Shown piece after piece: positions 42,946 through 51,454 of a stretch of DNA of 64,000 bases. The DNA comes from Archaeoglobaceae archaeon (lineage in GTDB: Archaea; Halobacteriota; Archaeoglobi; Archaeoglobales; Archaeoglobaceae): contig JAVYOO010000001.1 in assembly GCA_038734275.1 (NCBI GenBank), positions 124,001 to 188,000 on the forward strand. Reading direction: 5' to 3'. The notes beneath the pieces are model-generated. The model saw only the letters and a program-made list of their open reading frames with translations. It had not been told where the DNA came from and ran no database searches. Each line of letters opens with the position of its first letter. Position 1 is the stretch's first letter. The position numbers and the translations under genes were made by a program.

Positions 42946-44613
42946 ATGGCTGAAAAGAAGTTGTTTATTGATGCTCTGAAAAAGAAATTCAAGGAAGAAC
43001 CAACTGAGAAGCACACAAGATTTTACATCTACGATGGCTGGAAGCAGTCCGCAAGAAAGAGGGAATTTGTAGAGTGGGCTCAAAAAATTGCAAAAGAGAG
43101 GGGAATTCCTGGTTATAATCCAGAAATGCATCTTGGCGGAATTCCTGTGGGGCAAAGAGTTTTGATGCCCTATAAGATCTCAAGCACTGATGTATACTGT
43201 GAAGGCGACGATCTGCACTACATAAACAATGCTGCGATGCAGCAGGCCTGGGATGATATAAGGAGAACTGTGATCGTCGGTCTCGATGCCCCACATGCCT
43301 TGCTTGAAAAGAGATTGGGTAAGGAAGTAACTCCCGAAACGATTAACCAGTATCTCGAAGTTGTTAACCATGCATTGCCCGGAGGTGCGGTTGTTCAGGA
43401 GCACATGGTCGAAATTCATCCTGCACTTGTTTCTGACTCATACGTGAAGGTATTCACTGGCAATGACGAGCTTGCGGATCAAATCGACAAGAAATTCCTG
43501 ATCGACATCAATAAGCTTTTCCCAGCTGAACAGGCTGAGGCTTTGAAGAAGGCAATTGGCAAGTCTTTGTATCAGGTAACGAGAGTGCCAATCATCGTTG
43601 GCAGAGCTGCTGATGGAGGCACAATCTCGAGATGGTCTGCGATGCAGATCAGCATGGCAATGATAGCATCTTACAAGTTGATGGCTGGTGAAGCTGCGAT
43701 TGCTGAGTTCGCATATGCTGCAAAGCATGCCGAAGTTATTCAGATGTCTTCTCTGACACCATGGAGGAGGGCAAGAGGTCCAAATGAGCCTGGTGGACTA
43801 CCATTTGGCTACTTGGCAGACATAGTGCAGACAAACAGAAAGTATCCCGACGATCCAGTTAGAGTTGCTCTCGAAACTCTCGCAATCGGTTCAGTGATCT
43901 TTGATCAGCTCTGGTTCGGAATATACATGTCTGGAGGCGTAGGATTCACCCAGTATGCAACAGCCGTTTATACAGATGATATCCTCGACGACTTCTGCTA
44001 CTACATCGCGGACTATGTAAAGAAGAAATTTGGAGGATTTGCAAAAGCTCCAAGGACGATGGACACAATCTTGGATGTTGCAACCGAAGCTACGCTCTAT
44101 GGACTTGAACAGTATGAGAGATTCCCAGCTCTCATGGAGACACACTTCGGTGGTTCGCAGAGAGCTTCAGTTCTTGCAGCAGCATCTGGCGTTGGAGCTG
44201 CAATCGCAACTGGAGATGCTCAAGCGGGAGTTAATGGCTGGTATCTGTCAATGATCTTGCATAAGGAGCACATGGGCAGACTTGGCTTCTACGGCTACGA
44301 TGCCCAGGATCAGATGGGTGCTTCAAACAGCTTCTCATACAGAAGCGACGAGGGCTTGCCATTGGAGCTTAGAGGTCCGAACTATCCAAACTATGCAATG
44401 AACGTTGGGCACACCGGAGAATATGCAGGTATCGTCGCAGCTGCTCACGCAGCCTGCAGGCATGCATGGTGCGTGAATCCACTGGTTAAGGTTGCATTCG
44501 CAGATCCTTCGCTGAAGTTCGACTGGACTGAGCCGAGGAAGATGATTGCAAAGGGTGCTCTGAGAGAGTTCATGCCAGACGGCGAGAGAGATGCGGTAAT
44601 TCCACCGCACTAA
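42946..44613 (+). CDS. mcrA: methyl-coenzyme M reductase alpha subunit
   Basis: Catalytic subunit (555 aa). Matched to Methanothermobacter numbering: Gln151 (the Ni axial ligand, Q147), His261 (N-methylhistidine 257), Arg275 (methylarginine 271), Phe334 and Tyr337 (F330, Y333 in [11 protein letters not shown]), Gln405 (methylglutamine 400), Tyr449-Gly450 (thioglycine 445) and Asp455 (D450). These are the methane-type residues, with no large insertions of the alkyl-coenzyme M reductases. One notable change: residue 457, in QDQMGAS, is Met where Cys452 is usually found and S-methylated. Last gene of the operon; a T-rich terminator follows. Confidence 0.98.
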   Translation: MAEKKLFIDALKKKFKEEPTEKHTRFYIYDGWKQSARKREFVEWAQKIAKERGIPGYNPEMHLGGIPVGQRVLMPYKISSTDVYCEGDDLHYINNAAMQQAWDDIRRTVIVGLDAPHALLEKRLGKEVTPETINQYLEVVNHALPGGAVVQEHMVEIHPALVSDSYVKVFTGNDELADQIDKKFLIDINKLFPAEQAEALKKAIGKSLYQVTRVPIIVGRAADGGTISRWSAMQISMAMIASYKLMAGEAAIAEFAYAAKHAEVIQMSSLTPWRRARGPNEPGGLPFGYLADIVQTNRKYPDDPVRVALETLAIGSVIFDQLWFGIYMSGGVGFTQYATAVYTDDILDDFCYYIADYVKKKFGGFAKAPRTMDTILDVATEATLYGLEQYERFPALMETHFGGSQRASVLAAASGVGAAIATGDAQAGVNGWYLSMILHKEHMGRLGFYGYDAQDQMGASNSFSYRSDEGLPLELRGPNYPNYAMNVGHTGEYAGIVAAAHAACRHAWCVNPLVKVAFADPSLKFDWTEPRKMIAKGALREFMPDGERDAVIPPH

Positions 44614-44614
44614 A

Positions 44615-44630
44615 TTTTTTATACTTTTTT
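44615..44630 (+). terminator. T-rich terminator after mcrA
   Basis: Directly after the mcrA stop come two runs of six T (44615-44620 and 44625-44630) separated by ATAC, with no hairpin. Oligo-T runs are the usual intrinsic terminator in archaea. The ATACTTTTTTAAAA here could also serve as the TATA element of the next gene, whose GTG lies about 20 bp on. Confidence 0.5.
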
Positions 44631-44642
44631 AAAACCCGTTTT

Positions 44643-45119
44643 GTGCAAAAAAGTGAACTGCTAAATGCATTAAAAAAGGAAGCTTTGGCAATTTCTTACC
44701 TCGATCTTGTCCTTGGAAAGAAGTACTTGGAAGAGGAGTTCAAATTTGTTCCCGACAGTTATAGAAAGCCTTGGTTAGACGAGATATTTAGATACTTTGC
44801 AGAAAATCTCTATGAGCTCATAAGAATTGCTGAGGTTGAGGGGGAAATTGACCAGGACAAATACAGAAAATTGATGGAAAGGCTTAACAAATCTCCAGAA
44901 AATGAATACGAAAAGGCATTTCTGAAAGTCTCAAGGGTTGTTGTGCCGTATCTTATATTCATTGCACAAAAGCCTGTGCATTCACCGAATATAATTTTTC
45001 CAGGGGGATTAAGGATTAAGCAGATTGGAAATAAATACTACTGCCCTGCAAAAGAAAAGCAAGAAAACCCCTACTCTTTCTGTGAGTTCTGTGTTTGTGA
45101 AAAGCTCGAAGAGGGGTAA
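44643..45119 (+). CDS. DUF2115 (UPF0305) family protein
   Basis: A 158-residue protein of the DUF2115 family found mainly in methanogens. It begins with helical sequence (SELLNALKKEALAISYLDLVL) and ends in a cysteine cluster (YYCPAKEKQENPYSFCEFCVC, quoted in part), which could bind zinc or an iron-sulfur centre. The start is GTG at 44643 without a ribosome binding site, so the mRNA may be leaderless. The last 49 bp overlap the tail of cfbC on the other strand. Directly downstream of mcrA in the same direction, so read-through is possible. Function unknown. Confidence 0.78.
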   Translation: MQKSELLNALKKEALAISYLDLVLGKKYLEEEFKFVPDSYRKPWLDEIFRYFAENLYELIRIAEVEGEIDQDKYRKLMERLNKSPENEYEKAFLKVSRVVVPYLIFIAQKPVHSPNIIFPGGLRIKQIGNKYYCPAKEKQENPYSFCEFCVCEKLEEG

Positions 45120-45898
45120 AATTTCTCAAAAATTGCAATCAAATCCTCGTCTTCAAGCCCTGAAATTTTCGCAGATGGTTCATTCTTTAGGATTCTTTCG
45201 GCAACATTTTGGAAGATTTCCGCTTCTTTAGAATTCCCTTGGAGCTGAAATACGGTTTTTCCTGCAATTTCACACTCTTTGAGCCTTCTAAGATAAGGAA
45301 TGACTCCTATTATCTTCGTTCCTACAGCTTTGGCAAATTCTTCGACTATTCTGCTCTCAAAATCCAGATCGAACTTTGAATTCAGAATTATACCCCCAAA
45401 TTTGGCTCCCGCATTTTTTGTGCCATTGCAGATGTTGTTTGCTGCGTAAAGCGAGAGATATTCGCCAGAAGTCACAACGTAGACTTCGCTTCCACGCTTC
45501 ATTGGCACAACAAAGCCCCCGCACACAACATCTCCGGGCACATCGTAGATCACGATTTCAGCATCTCTTATAACTCCAAGCCTGTCGATGAGCTCGAAAG
45601 CCAAAAGAAGCCCTCTACCCGCACAACCCACACCCGGCTCCGGACCGCCAATCTCTAAGCACAGGACATCTGCGTAGCCTTTTTCGAAACATTGCTCAAC
45701 CGCTTCATTATTTTTTAAAGCCTGCAGAACTGGTTTCACCCTTTTGTTTCCAGTCAAAAGCAGAGTGGTGTCTCTTTTTGGATCACAGCCAATAAGGGCT
45801 ACCCTATAGCCCTTGAGACCCCAATAGACCGCAAGATGACTTGCAACAGTTGACTTGCCTATTCCTCCTTTTCCATAGATTGCGATGTTTCTCTGCAC
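45071..45898 (-). CDS. cfbC: Ni-sirohydrochlorin a,c-diamide reductive cyclase ATPase CfbC
   Basis: A 275-residue NifH-like reductase that hydrolyses ATP to feed electrons to CfbD in F430 synthesis. P-loop GKGGIGKST at residues 9-17; the two cysteines that bridge the [4Fe-4S] cluster of the dimer lie in GVGCAGRG near residue 93 and DVVCGGFV near 127. NifH motifs such as CDPKRDTT are clear. It could be taken for nitrogenase NifH, but there is no nifDK and cfbD is nearby. The minus-strand promoter region carries AAATTAGCTAA (45911-45921), related to the dyad before cfbE. Confidence 0.92.
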   Translation of the reverse strand: MQRNIAIYGKGGIGKSTVASHLAVYWGLKGYRVALIGCDPKRDTTLLLTGNKRVKPVLQALKNNEAVEQCFEKGYADVLCLEIGGPEPGVGCAGRGLLLAFELIDRLGVIRDAEIVIYDVPGDVVCGGFVVPMKRGSEVYVVTSGEYLSLYAANNICNGTKNAGAKFGGIILNSKFDLDFESRIVEEFAKAVGTKIIGVIPYLRRLKECEIAGKTVFQLQGNSKEAEIFQNVAERILKNEPSAKISGLEDEDLIAIFEKFYPSSSFSQTQNSQKE

Positions 45899-46007
45899 AT
45901 CTTCGCTTTCTTAGCTAATTTTTAAACTTATCGAAGTCAGAAAAAGGATTAAGCATGAAAAATGGTAAGAATGACAAAGTTTTTAACTTCCAAAATAAAT
46001 ACTGAGT

Positions 46008-47282
46008 ATGGCAGTTATCATCGGGGGTGTAAGAACTCCCGTAGGCAGATTTGGTGGAATTCTAAAGGACTTCCAAGCCTACGAACTGGGAGCAATTGCG
46101 ATTAAGGGTTTGCTGAAGAAGCTCGGAATTAAACCAGTTCCAACAAAAGAATCGGTTGAGTTCTATCCGAATAAGCTTCCAAAGGGCAGAATAGAGCTTG
46201 AAAAGGCGTTCGATTACGATGGAATCGAAGTGGCTATAGACGAGGTAATTATGGGGAACGTTTTGCAAGCATCACAAGGGCAGAATCCTGCAAGGCAGGC
46301 AATGATCTACGCTGGAGTTCCAAAGGAAGTGCCCGCTTTTACTGTGAACAAGGTGTGTGCGAGCGGTCTTAAAGCGATCGCTTTGGCTTCACAGAGCGTC
46401 GACTCTGGAAATGCGAAGTTTGTTATCGCTGGCGGAATGGAAAGCATGAGCAACGCTCCTTACGCTTTGCGAAAGGCTCGGTGGGGCTACAGGATGTCTG
46501 TAAATGCTGTTGATGAGATCCTTGATCTGATGGTATTCGACGGTCTCTGGGAGAAGTTCTATGGCTACCACATGGGCTTCACCGCTGAGAACATCGCTGA
46601 GCTTTATGAAATAAGCAGGGAAGAACAGGACAGACTTGCCTACGAAAGCCACATGAGGGCGGTGAAGGCAATAGATGAAGGTAAGTTTAAGGATGAAATA
46701 GTCCCTGTTGAGATCAAGCAAAAGAAAGAAGTAATCAGGCACGAGATCGATGAGCATCCGAGGAGGGACACGAGCATTGAGAAACTCGCAACTCTTCCAC
46801 CAGTTTTCAAGAAAAATGGAACTGTAACAGCGGGAAATGCAAGTGGTGTGAACGACGGGGCTTCAGCTTTGCTTATAGCTGAGGAGAAGTCCGCAAAAGC
46901 TCTTGGACTTGAGCCAAAGGCAAGAATCGTTGCCTATGCCTCAGCTGCGATTGATCCCGCATATATGGGTCTTGGACCGATTGTTGCGGTGCGAAAAGTC
47001 CTTGCAAAGGCAAACATGAAGCTAAGTGATATCGGGCTTGTAGAGCTTAATGAAGCCTTTGCAGCACAGGCTTTGGCTTGCATAAAGGAGCTCGAGCTCG
47101 ACTGGGGTATAACGAATGTGAATGGAAGCGGGATCTCCTTAGGGCATCCGATCGGCGCAACTGGGGCGAGAATCGTTACAACTCTGATCAACGAAATGCA
47201 ACGCAGAGCGGTTGACTACGGATTGGCAACGCTTTGCGTTGGCGGTGGAATGGGAATGGCAATGATTCTCGAAAGAATTTAA
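46008..47282 (+). CDS. acetyl-CoA C-acetyltransferase (thiolase)
   Basis: A 424-residue thiolase with the full catalytic set of the classical enzyme: nucleophile Cys117 (NKVCASGLKA), the active-site His of GHPIGATGA near residue 380, and the second Cys of LCVGGGMGM near 407. An insertion of about 30 residues (near 43-75, KPVPTKESVEFYPNKLP) makes it longer than the usual 390. It interconverts two acetyl-CoA and acetoacetyl-CoA, or acts in beta-oxidation. No HMG-CoA synthase or OB-fold partner protein is adjacent, unlike the archaeal mevalonate thiolase, so a degradative or storage route with the AbfD/MaoC genes is possible. Confidence 0.93.
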   Translation: MAVIIGGVRTPVGRFGGILKDFQAYELGAIAIKGLLKKLGIKPVPTKESVEFYPNKLPKGRIELEKAFDYDGIEVAIDEVIMGNVLQASQGQNPARQAMIYAGVPKEVPAFTVNKVCASGLKAIALASQSVDSGNAKFVIAGGMESMSNAPYALRKARWGYRMSVNAVDEILDLMVFDGLWEKFYGYHMGFTAENIAELYEISREEQDRLAYESHMRAVKAIDEGKFKDEIVPVEIKQKKEVIRHEIDEHPRRDTSIEKLATLPPVFKKNGTVTAGNASGVNDGASALLIAEEKSAKALGLEPKARIVAYASAAIDPAYMGLGPIVAVRKVLAKANMKLSDIGLVELNEAFAAQALACIKELELDWGITNVNGSGISLGHPIGATGARIVTTLINEMQRRAVDYGLATLCVGGGMGMAMILERI

Positions 47283-47368
47283 TTTTAGAATTTTTCTTCT
47301 GGATTCTCCAAGCTTTCGTGGACAATTGTTATGGGTGGAGAGAAGGATTAAAGAACTGAGAGAGAAGG

Positions 47369-48205
47369 ATGGATAACATGGAAGACATAAGAAAGCTCAT
47401 GGAAGAACAGGATAAAAGGATAAAGGAGCGGATGGGCAAAATTAAGCATAAAATTGCGGTGATAAGTGGCAAGGGCGGTGTTGGAAAAAGCACGGTAACT
47501 GTTAACCTTGCAATGGCTTTTGCAATGAAAGGCTACTCAGTAGGAATTCTTGATGCAGATGTTCACGGACCAAGCGTGCCGAAGATGCTCGGGCTTAAAG
47601 GAAGAAGACTTCAGGTTTCTGAAAAAGGTGAGATCATTCCAGTTCTTGGACCGATGAACATCAAGGTCGTTTCGATGGACTTTTTGCTACCCGCAGATGA
47701 GGCGCCAGTTGTCTGGAGAGGTCCGCTAAAGATGTCCGCAATAAGACAGCTACTTGGCGAAGTTGACTGGGGAGAACTGGATTATCTGCTTATCGATCTA
47801 CCACCGGGCACTGGAGATGAGCCATTGAGCATTGCACAGCTTTTGCCTGACATGGATGGAGTTATAATAGTGACAATTCCATCAGAAGTTTCAGAGCAAG
47901 TCGTTAAGAAATCCGTGAAGTTTGCAGAGCTTCTAAAGATGCGGATTATTGGAATAGTTGAGAACATGAGCTATCTGAGCTGTCCGAAATGCGGAGAACG
48001 GATTGAAGTTTTTAATGGTGGAGCGGGTAAAAGAATTGCTAAAAGCTTCGGAATTCCATTGCTTGGCGAAATACCGATGGATCCGAAAATAGCGAAGGAA
48101 GCAGACAGCGGAATGCCTTTCGTTGTTGACTTTAGCTCCAAGACTGCGAAGGCGTTTGAAGAGATCGTCAGTAGGATTGAGAAAGCTCTTGGTAGAGTAG
48201 TATAA
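47369..48205 (+). CDS. Mrp/NBP35-type iron-sulfur carrier ATPase
   Basis: A 278-residue P-loop NTPase (ApbC/Mrp/NBP35) that carries and delivers [4Fe-4S] clusters. Deviant Walker A GKGGVGKST at residues 34-42, Walker B-like YLLIDLPPGTGDE near 145, and the C-terminal CxxC (SCPKCGE) that bridges the cluster in the dimer near 208. No N-terminal ferredoxin cysteines. Two in-frame ATGs (47369, 47378) compete. Probably housekeeping but suits the heavy cluster demand of the enzymes encoded here. Confidence 0.93.
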   Translation: MDNMEDIRKLMEEQDKRIKERMGKIKHKIAVISGKGGVGKSTVTVNLAMAFAMKGYSVGILDADVHGPSVPKMLGLKGRRLQVSEKGEIIPVLGPMNIKVVSMDFLLPADEAPVVWRGPLKMSAIRQLLGEVDWGELDYLLIDLPPGTGDEPLSIAQLLPDMDGVIIVTIPSEVSEQVVKKSVKFAELLKMRIIGIVENMSYLSCPKCGERIEVFNGGAGKRIAKSFGIPLLGEIPMDPKIAKEADSGMPFVVDFSSKTAKAFEEIVSRIEKALGRVV

Positions 48206-48350
48206 GTGATGTGTGTTCAGTTCAAAAGTTTTTATGCTTTAACTTTAAATGAAAAAGTCGATAAATACTGAAAAATTTGTTTTGTTAATTTTTTCTAAAA
48301 ATTAGAAAAGTTAATAAACCACATTTATTTAAGAAATAATAAGGGGAGAG

Positions 48351-50171
48351 GTGGTAGCATTGAAATTTGCACCTCTATTTAAACATGTAAATAAGCCCTT
48401 ATCAATGTCTTTTTCGAAATCTCTGCGAATTTTGGTTTTATTATATTTTCTCTTAGGTGTTACAGGTGTTACAAGCGCTCAGTGGGGATCCGATGTTGTT
48501 GAGCGTTATCGAATTCCATTAGACCTTAGCACAGAAGTTGTGGACACTGTAAGTTACCAAGGTCAAGATTATCAGGTTATCAAATTTAATAATCTTCTTC
48601 CATTTGCAAGCGGTCTCGAGATAATTTCTTTAAATGGAGAACTGGTGGAGGATTCAAAACTTGCAAGAGCAATTCTAACTCAAGTTGCATGGAAAAATGC
48701 TGCCTTGCTACTCTCACCCTCTGACATTGACACCCTAAATGAGATTTTGAGCACATCAAGAAGAATAAACAGTGCTGTTACCCCTGTTTCTTCAGTAACA
48801 AACTCCATTGTCAATTTTATAGATACCTTAAAAAGTTATTGTGTGGATACACTTTTGATTGGTAAAAAATGCGCTTGGGACGTTATAAAGTCCTCTTATC
48901 CAGAAATCTCAACATTTGAAAAAGCTATTGTATCTTTGAACAGCGAGCTGAACGCGTGGAAAAAGGCATCGGCTGACGTTGAGACTTCACTTCCGAGAGT
49001 TATAAGTAGTATTGAAACTCTGAGAGCAGGAGGTGAATTGTCCCCCGAATTGCAGGCAGACATTCGAAAAAGTTTGAGTGCATTTAGCGAACTTAAAACT
49101 AAAACCGAGGAGACTTCGAAAAAACTTTCTAGCTTAATAGACTTATTGTCAAAAGCTGAGAATTCGGTTAGATCTGCTTCTGATGTTCCAGTTCTTGGTA
49201 GTATAATTTCTGAATTTGCAAATCGTATTGCAAATCTAAACGACTATCTAAAATCGCTCAAAGGTCAGGCTTTATCTTTTTCTAGAGAGCTCTCTGAACA
49301 AAGCTCCAAGCTATCCAAAGTTACTAATTATGCCAATAAGATGTCCAATGAACTCTACTCTTCTTGGTATTCTAGAAAAAATGCCCCTATGCTGGTTTAC
49401 ATAACCCTGTGTGGGCTAATTGTTGCGATAGCGTTTGTGTTTGGTTTTAGCGTTTACAAAAAGGGGAGACATGAGAGGATCAAAACTAAGAAGTTTGAAG
49501 AAATAGAGCATAGAGAATTTGAAAAGGCACAAATCAACCTTCGTGACATTATTGGAGCACTAATAGCAATAATTGGGGTATTACTACTCATTCATTCACT
49601 CGTCAAAGTGAATGAGGTCTTTCTTCAAGAAGCAAAAAAAACTTGGCCCAAATTTTTTGCTTTCGTTTTTATGTTTGGTATTAGTAGCTATTTAACAAAC
49701 AAAGGAGTTAGCCTTATAAGTCGGGAGAGGATTAAAGTTCAGCATAAGAGAGAGGTCAGAAAGGAGCAAAGAGTGATTGGGGGGATATTCCTCGTTTCTG
49801 GACTTTTTATACTTATCTTATCATATTTGAGAGCTGAGAACATAATTAATTCAGATTTTTCTAACACAATAGACTTTGCTGACTTCTTTTTTACCAATAT
49901 CCTGGTTTTTATTCTAATGCTTGCGATAGGAGGTTATCTAACTAGTAAAGGGGTCAGTTTAGTGGATTATCCAGAGCTATGTGGTCTTTTGACAATCCCT
50001 ATAGGGGTGGTGATACTCATTCTCTCCTTTAATACAGCAAATAATATTTTAAGTTCTGAGTTTGATCCAGAAGTGTATTTAATTTTGATTAAAATGCTCT
50101 TTATCTTCTTTATGGTTCTCATTGGTAGTTATCTTACTGGGAAAGGGATTCAGGAAATATTAAAAATTTAA
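48351..50171 (+). CDS. large membrane protein with exported coiled-coil domain and three C-terminal repeats
   Basis: I do not recognise this 606-residue protein. An N-terminal signal-like segment (RILVLLYFLLGVTGVTSA, about 26-43) is followed by about 300 residues predicted to be outside the cell, rich in Ser/Lys/Glu heptads (for example ELKTKTEETSKKLSSLIDLL) and likely coiled coil. A membrane helix (MLVYITLCGLIVAIAFVFGF) comes near residue 345. Then three units of about 65 residues each end in a shared motif: SSYLTNKGVSLI, GGYLTSKGVSLV, GSYLTGKGIQEI, each with hydrophobic helices before it. The start is unclear: GTG 48351, TTG 48360 (after AGGTGG) or ATG 48405. Its gap upstream holds a TTTTCTAA/TTAGAAAA dyad (48291-48309). 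Composition is more AT-rich than its neighbours, which may mark a recent arrival. Confidence 0.75.
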   Translation: MVALKFAPLFKHVNKPLSMSFSKSLRILVLLYFLLGVTGVTSAQWGSDVVERYRIPLDLSTEVVDTVSYQGQDYQVIKFNNLLPFASGLEIISLNGELVEDSKLARAILTQVAWKNAALLLSPSDIDTLNEILSTSRRINSAVTPVSSVTNSIVNFIDTLKSYCVDTLLIGKKCAWDVIKSSYPEISTFEKAIVSLNSELNAWKKASADVETSLPRVISSIETLRAGGELSPELQADIRKSLSAFSELKTKTEETSKKLSSLIDLLSKAENSVRSASDVPVLGSIISEFANRIANLNDYLKSLKGQALSFSRELSEQSSKLSKVTNYANKMSNELYSSWYSRKNAPMLVYITLCGLIVAIAFVFGFSVYKKGRHERIKTKKFEEIEHREFEKAQINLRDIIGALIAIIGVLLLIHSLVKVNEVFLQEAKKTWPKFFAFVFMFGISSYLTNKGVSLISRERIKVQHKREVRKEQRVIGGIFLVSGLFILILSYLRAENIINSDFSNTIDFADFFFTNILVFILMLAIGGYLTSKGVSLVDYPELCGLLTIPIGVVILILSFNTANNILSSEFDPEVYLILIKMLFIFFMVLIGSYLTGKGIQEILKI

Positions 50172-50509
50172 TTAATTTATTTAATCTAATGTAATGTATT
50201 TTTTAAGGAATCATCCTTTTGATGAAGTAGGTATTTATTTCAGCAGACTTTTTAAATTTAAAAAGATTAAAGTTACATGGGTAAGACTATCGCAGGCAAA
50301 TCTTTAGCTATACAAACAAGAAGTTCAAACTACTCCAAAGGCTTTAATGATCGAAGAACGCAACAAAAACCTTCAATCTAGCAATAACTAATGAAAAATC
50401 CTTAATTGCAATCTCAATGAGATCTAATGGCCTTCAATCTCGAATTTATGGATTTTAGAACTTTCATCTTTTGCATTTGGAATTCAAAAGTCTTACTTTG
50501 AACAATAAT
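50172..50509. other. 338-bp gap without a recognisable gene
   Basis: AT-rich DNA between the membrane protein gene and tRNA-Leu. No frame of useful length has coding character. The decamer CCTTCAATCT occurs twice, at 50370-50379 and 50431-50440, 61 bp apart; otherwise I see no repeat, dyad or RNA structure that I can support. Confidence 0.5.
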
Positions 50510-50591
50510 GCGGGGGGAGGGATTCGAACCCTCGAACCCCTACGGGATGAGATCTTGAGTCTCACGCCTTTGGCCACTCGGCAACCCCCGC
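50510..50591 (-). tRNA. tRNA-Leu (anticodon CAA)
   Basis: An 82-nt tRNA on the minus strand. Acceptor stem GCGGGGG pairs with CCCCCGC; D-arm GCCGAGTGGCCAAAGGC; anticodon stem TGAGA/TCTCA around the loop CTCAAGA, giving anticodon CAA (codon UUG); a long variable arm with CCC-GTA-GGG; T-arm GAGGG TTCGAAT CCCTC. The long variable arm and A73-less ending before an unencoded CCA fit leucine. No intron is seen. GC-rich against its surroundings, as expected in an AT-rich thermophile-like genome. Confidence 0.95.
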
Positions 50592-50821
50592 TTGAGATAA
50601 GTTATACATTCGTTTTATCTGCTTTTTGGTTTGGAGGCTTTGAAGATGACTTATCGAAATTTCAGATTTGAAAAGATTTGCAAAAAAGAAGAGCTAAGAG
50701 GTTGTGTTAATTTTTGTAAATTGCGATTAGACGTCTTCAGTGAATCTGAAAAGCTACATAGATGCAAAAAGCGGATTTTAAGGTTTAAAAATGCTTATAA
50801 AGACTTTTCCACTTTTTACCG

Positions 50822-50839
50822 AAAACTATATATAGTTTT
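50822..50839 (+). promoter_or_regulatory. palindrome covering a TATA box
   Basis: A perfect 18-bp palindrome, AAAACTATATATAGTTTT, contains an ideal TATA element. Its centre lies 27 bp before the ATG of the AbrB-like gene, so transcription should start close to that ATG. A palindrome over the TATA box is where an archaeal repressor would block TBP; the AbrB-domain product encoded next could be that repressor (inference). Confidence 0.5.
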
Positions 50840-50857
50840 GGTAGCAAATACCAATAG

Positions 50858-51145
50858 ATGGTTCCGAGTTTCGGAGACTTTCAGAAATTCTGGGAAGATG
50901 CACTGAAATGGCAAAGAGAATTCATCGAGTCTCTCTCTTCAGCTATAAAACTCATTTCAGGATTTAGCATAATGAGCAAAGATATCGCGGTTTTCAGGGC
51001 TAAGATTCAGGCTGGCGGAAGAATTTCGATTCCTGAAGCGGAAAAAATCGCTCTCAGGCTTCAGGATGGAGATGTTGTAAAGGTAATTATCGTAAAAGAA
51101 GGAGGTGAAAAGTATGGAAATGAAGGAGTTAATGGAAGCGGGTAG
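50858..51145 (+). CDS. AbrB/SpoVT-type DNA-binding domain protein
   Basis: A 95-residue protein. The N-terminal 40 residues are amphipathic helix (FQKFWEDALKWQREFIESLSS, in part). Residues 43-83 form a swapped-hairpin AbrB domain (AVFRAKIQAGGRISIPEAEKIALRLQDGDVV, in parts). In haloarchaea, an AbrB protein (PhaQ) precedes a phasin gene in polyhydroxyalkanoate clusters, and the helical front resembles granule-associated proteins. It overlaps the next gene by 32 bp. Confidence 0.72.
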   Translation: MVPSFGDFQKFWEDALKWQREFIESLSSAIKLISGFSIMSKDIAVFRAKIQAGGRISIPEAEKIALRLQDGDVVKVIIVKEGGEKYGNEGVNGSG

Positions 51146-51425
51146 GGGTTTCTACAAGATGGGTTTCGGAATTGCAAAGACAACGCTGGATTTGCTAAAG
51201 GTGAGCATGGACAACTACGTGAGCATGTATGAGTTCTATCTTCGACAATTTCTGCCAGGAGAGAGCTTTGAAAGTGTGAAGAAGGCAATCCAGCTTTACA
51301 TGGACTCTCAGGCGAAGGTTTTCGACAACTTCAAGAAGCTTCTGGATCAGCTTGAGAAGCAACAGGACGAAATTTACAACAAGATGCTCGAAGTTGCCCC
51401 GAAGGAGGAGAAGAAGAAGCAGTAA
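51114..51425 (+). CDS. phasin-like helical protein
   Basis: A roughly 103-residue, all-helical protein (GRGFYKMGFGIAKTTLDLLK, LYMDSQAKVFDNFKKLLDQL) with a charged tail KEEKKKQ. The pattern resembles phasins or PHA granule-associated proteins, but similarity of helical proteins is weak evidence. The ATG at 51114 follows a GGAGGTGA site at 51101-51108 within the end of the AbrB gene, so the two are coupled. No PHA synthase (phaC/phaE) is in the window. Function is therefore tentative. Confidence 0.6.
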   Translation: MEMKELMEAGRGFYKMGFGIAKTTLDLLKVSMDNYVSMYEFYLRQFLPGESFESVKKAIQLYMDSQAKVFDNFKKLLDQLEKQQDEIYNKMLEVAPKEEKKKQ

Positions 51426-51454
51426 ATTTTTTATTTTTTTATTAAACCTTTTTT

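Noticed and set aside
42946-44613. Alkyl-coenzyme M reductase (ethane or longer alkane) reading of McrA
   Set aside because: The active-site motifs are of the methane type, the operon has mcrC and mcrD inside, and a complete mtr is present.
36174-45898. Nitrogenase reading of the NifH- and NifD-like genes
   Set aside because: They lie with cfbE, cfbB and mcr, there is no nifK, and FeMo-cofactor ligands are absent; CfbC and CfbD are the fitting names.
50471-50671. 66-residue plus-strand frame across the tRNA
   Set aside because: It reads through the antisense of tRNA-Leu, which is certain.
50631-50906. 91-residue frame before the AbrB gene
   Set aside because: It covers the TATA palindrome and overlaps the AbrB start; biased toward Lys/Arg/Phe with no recognisable feature.
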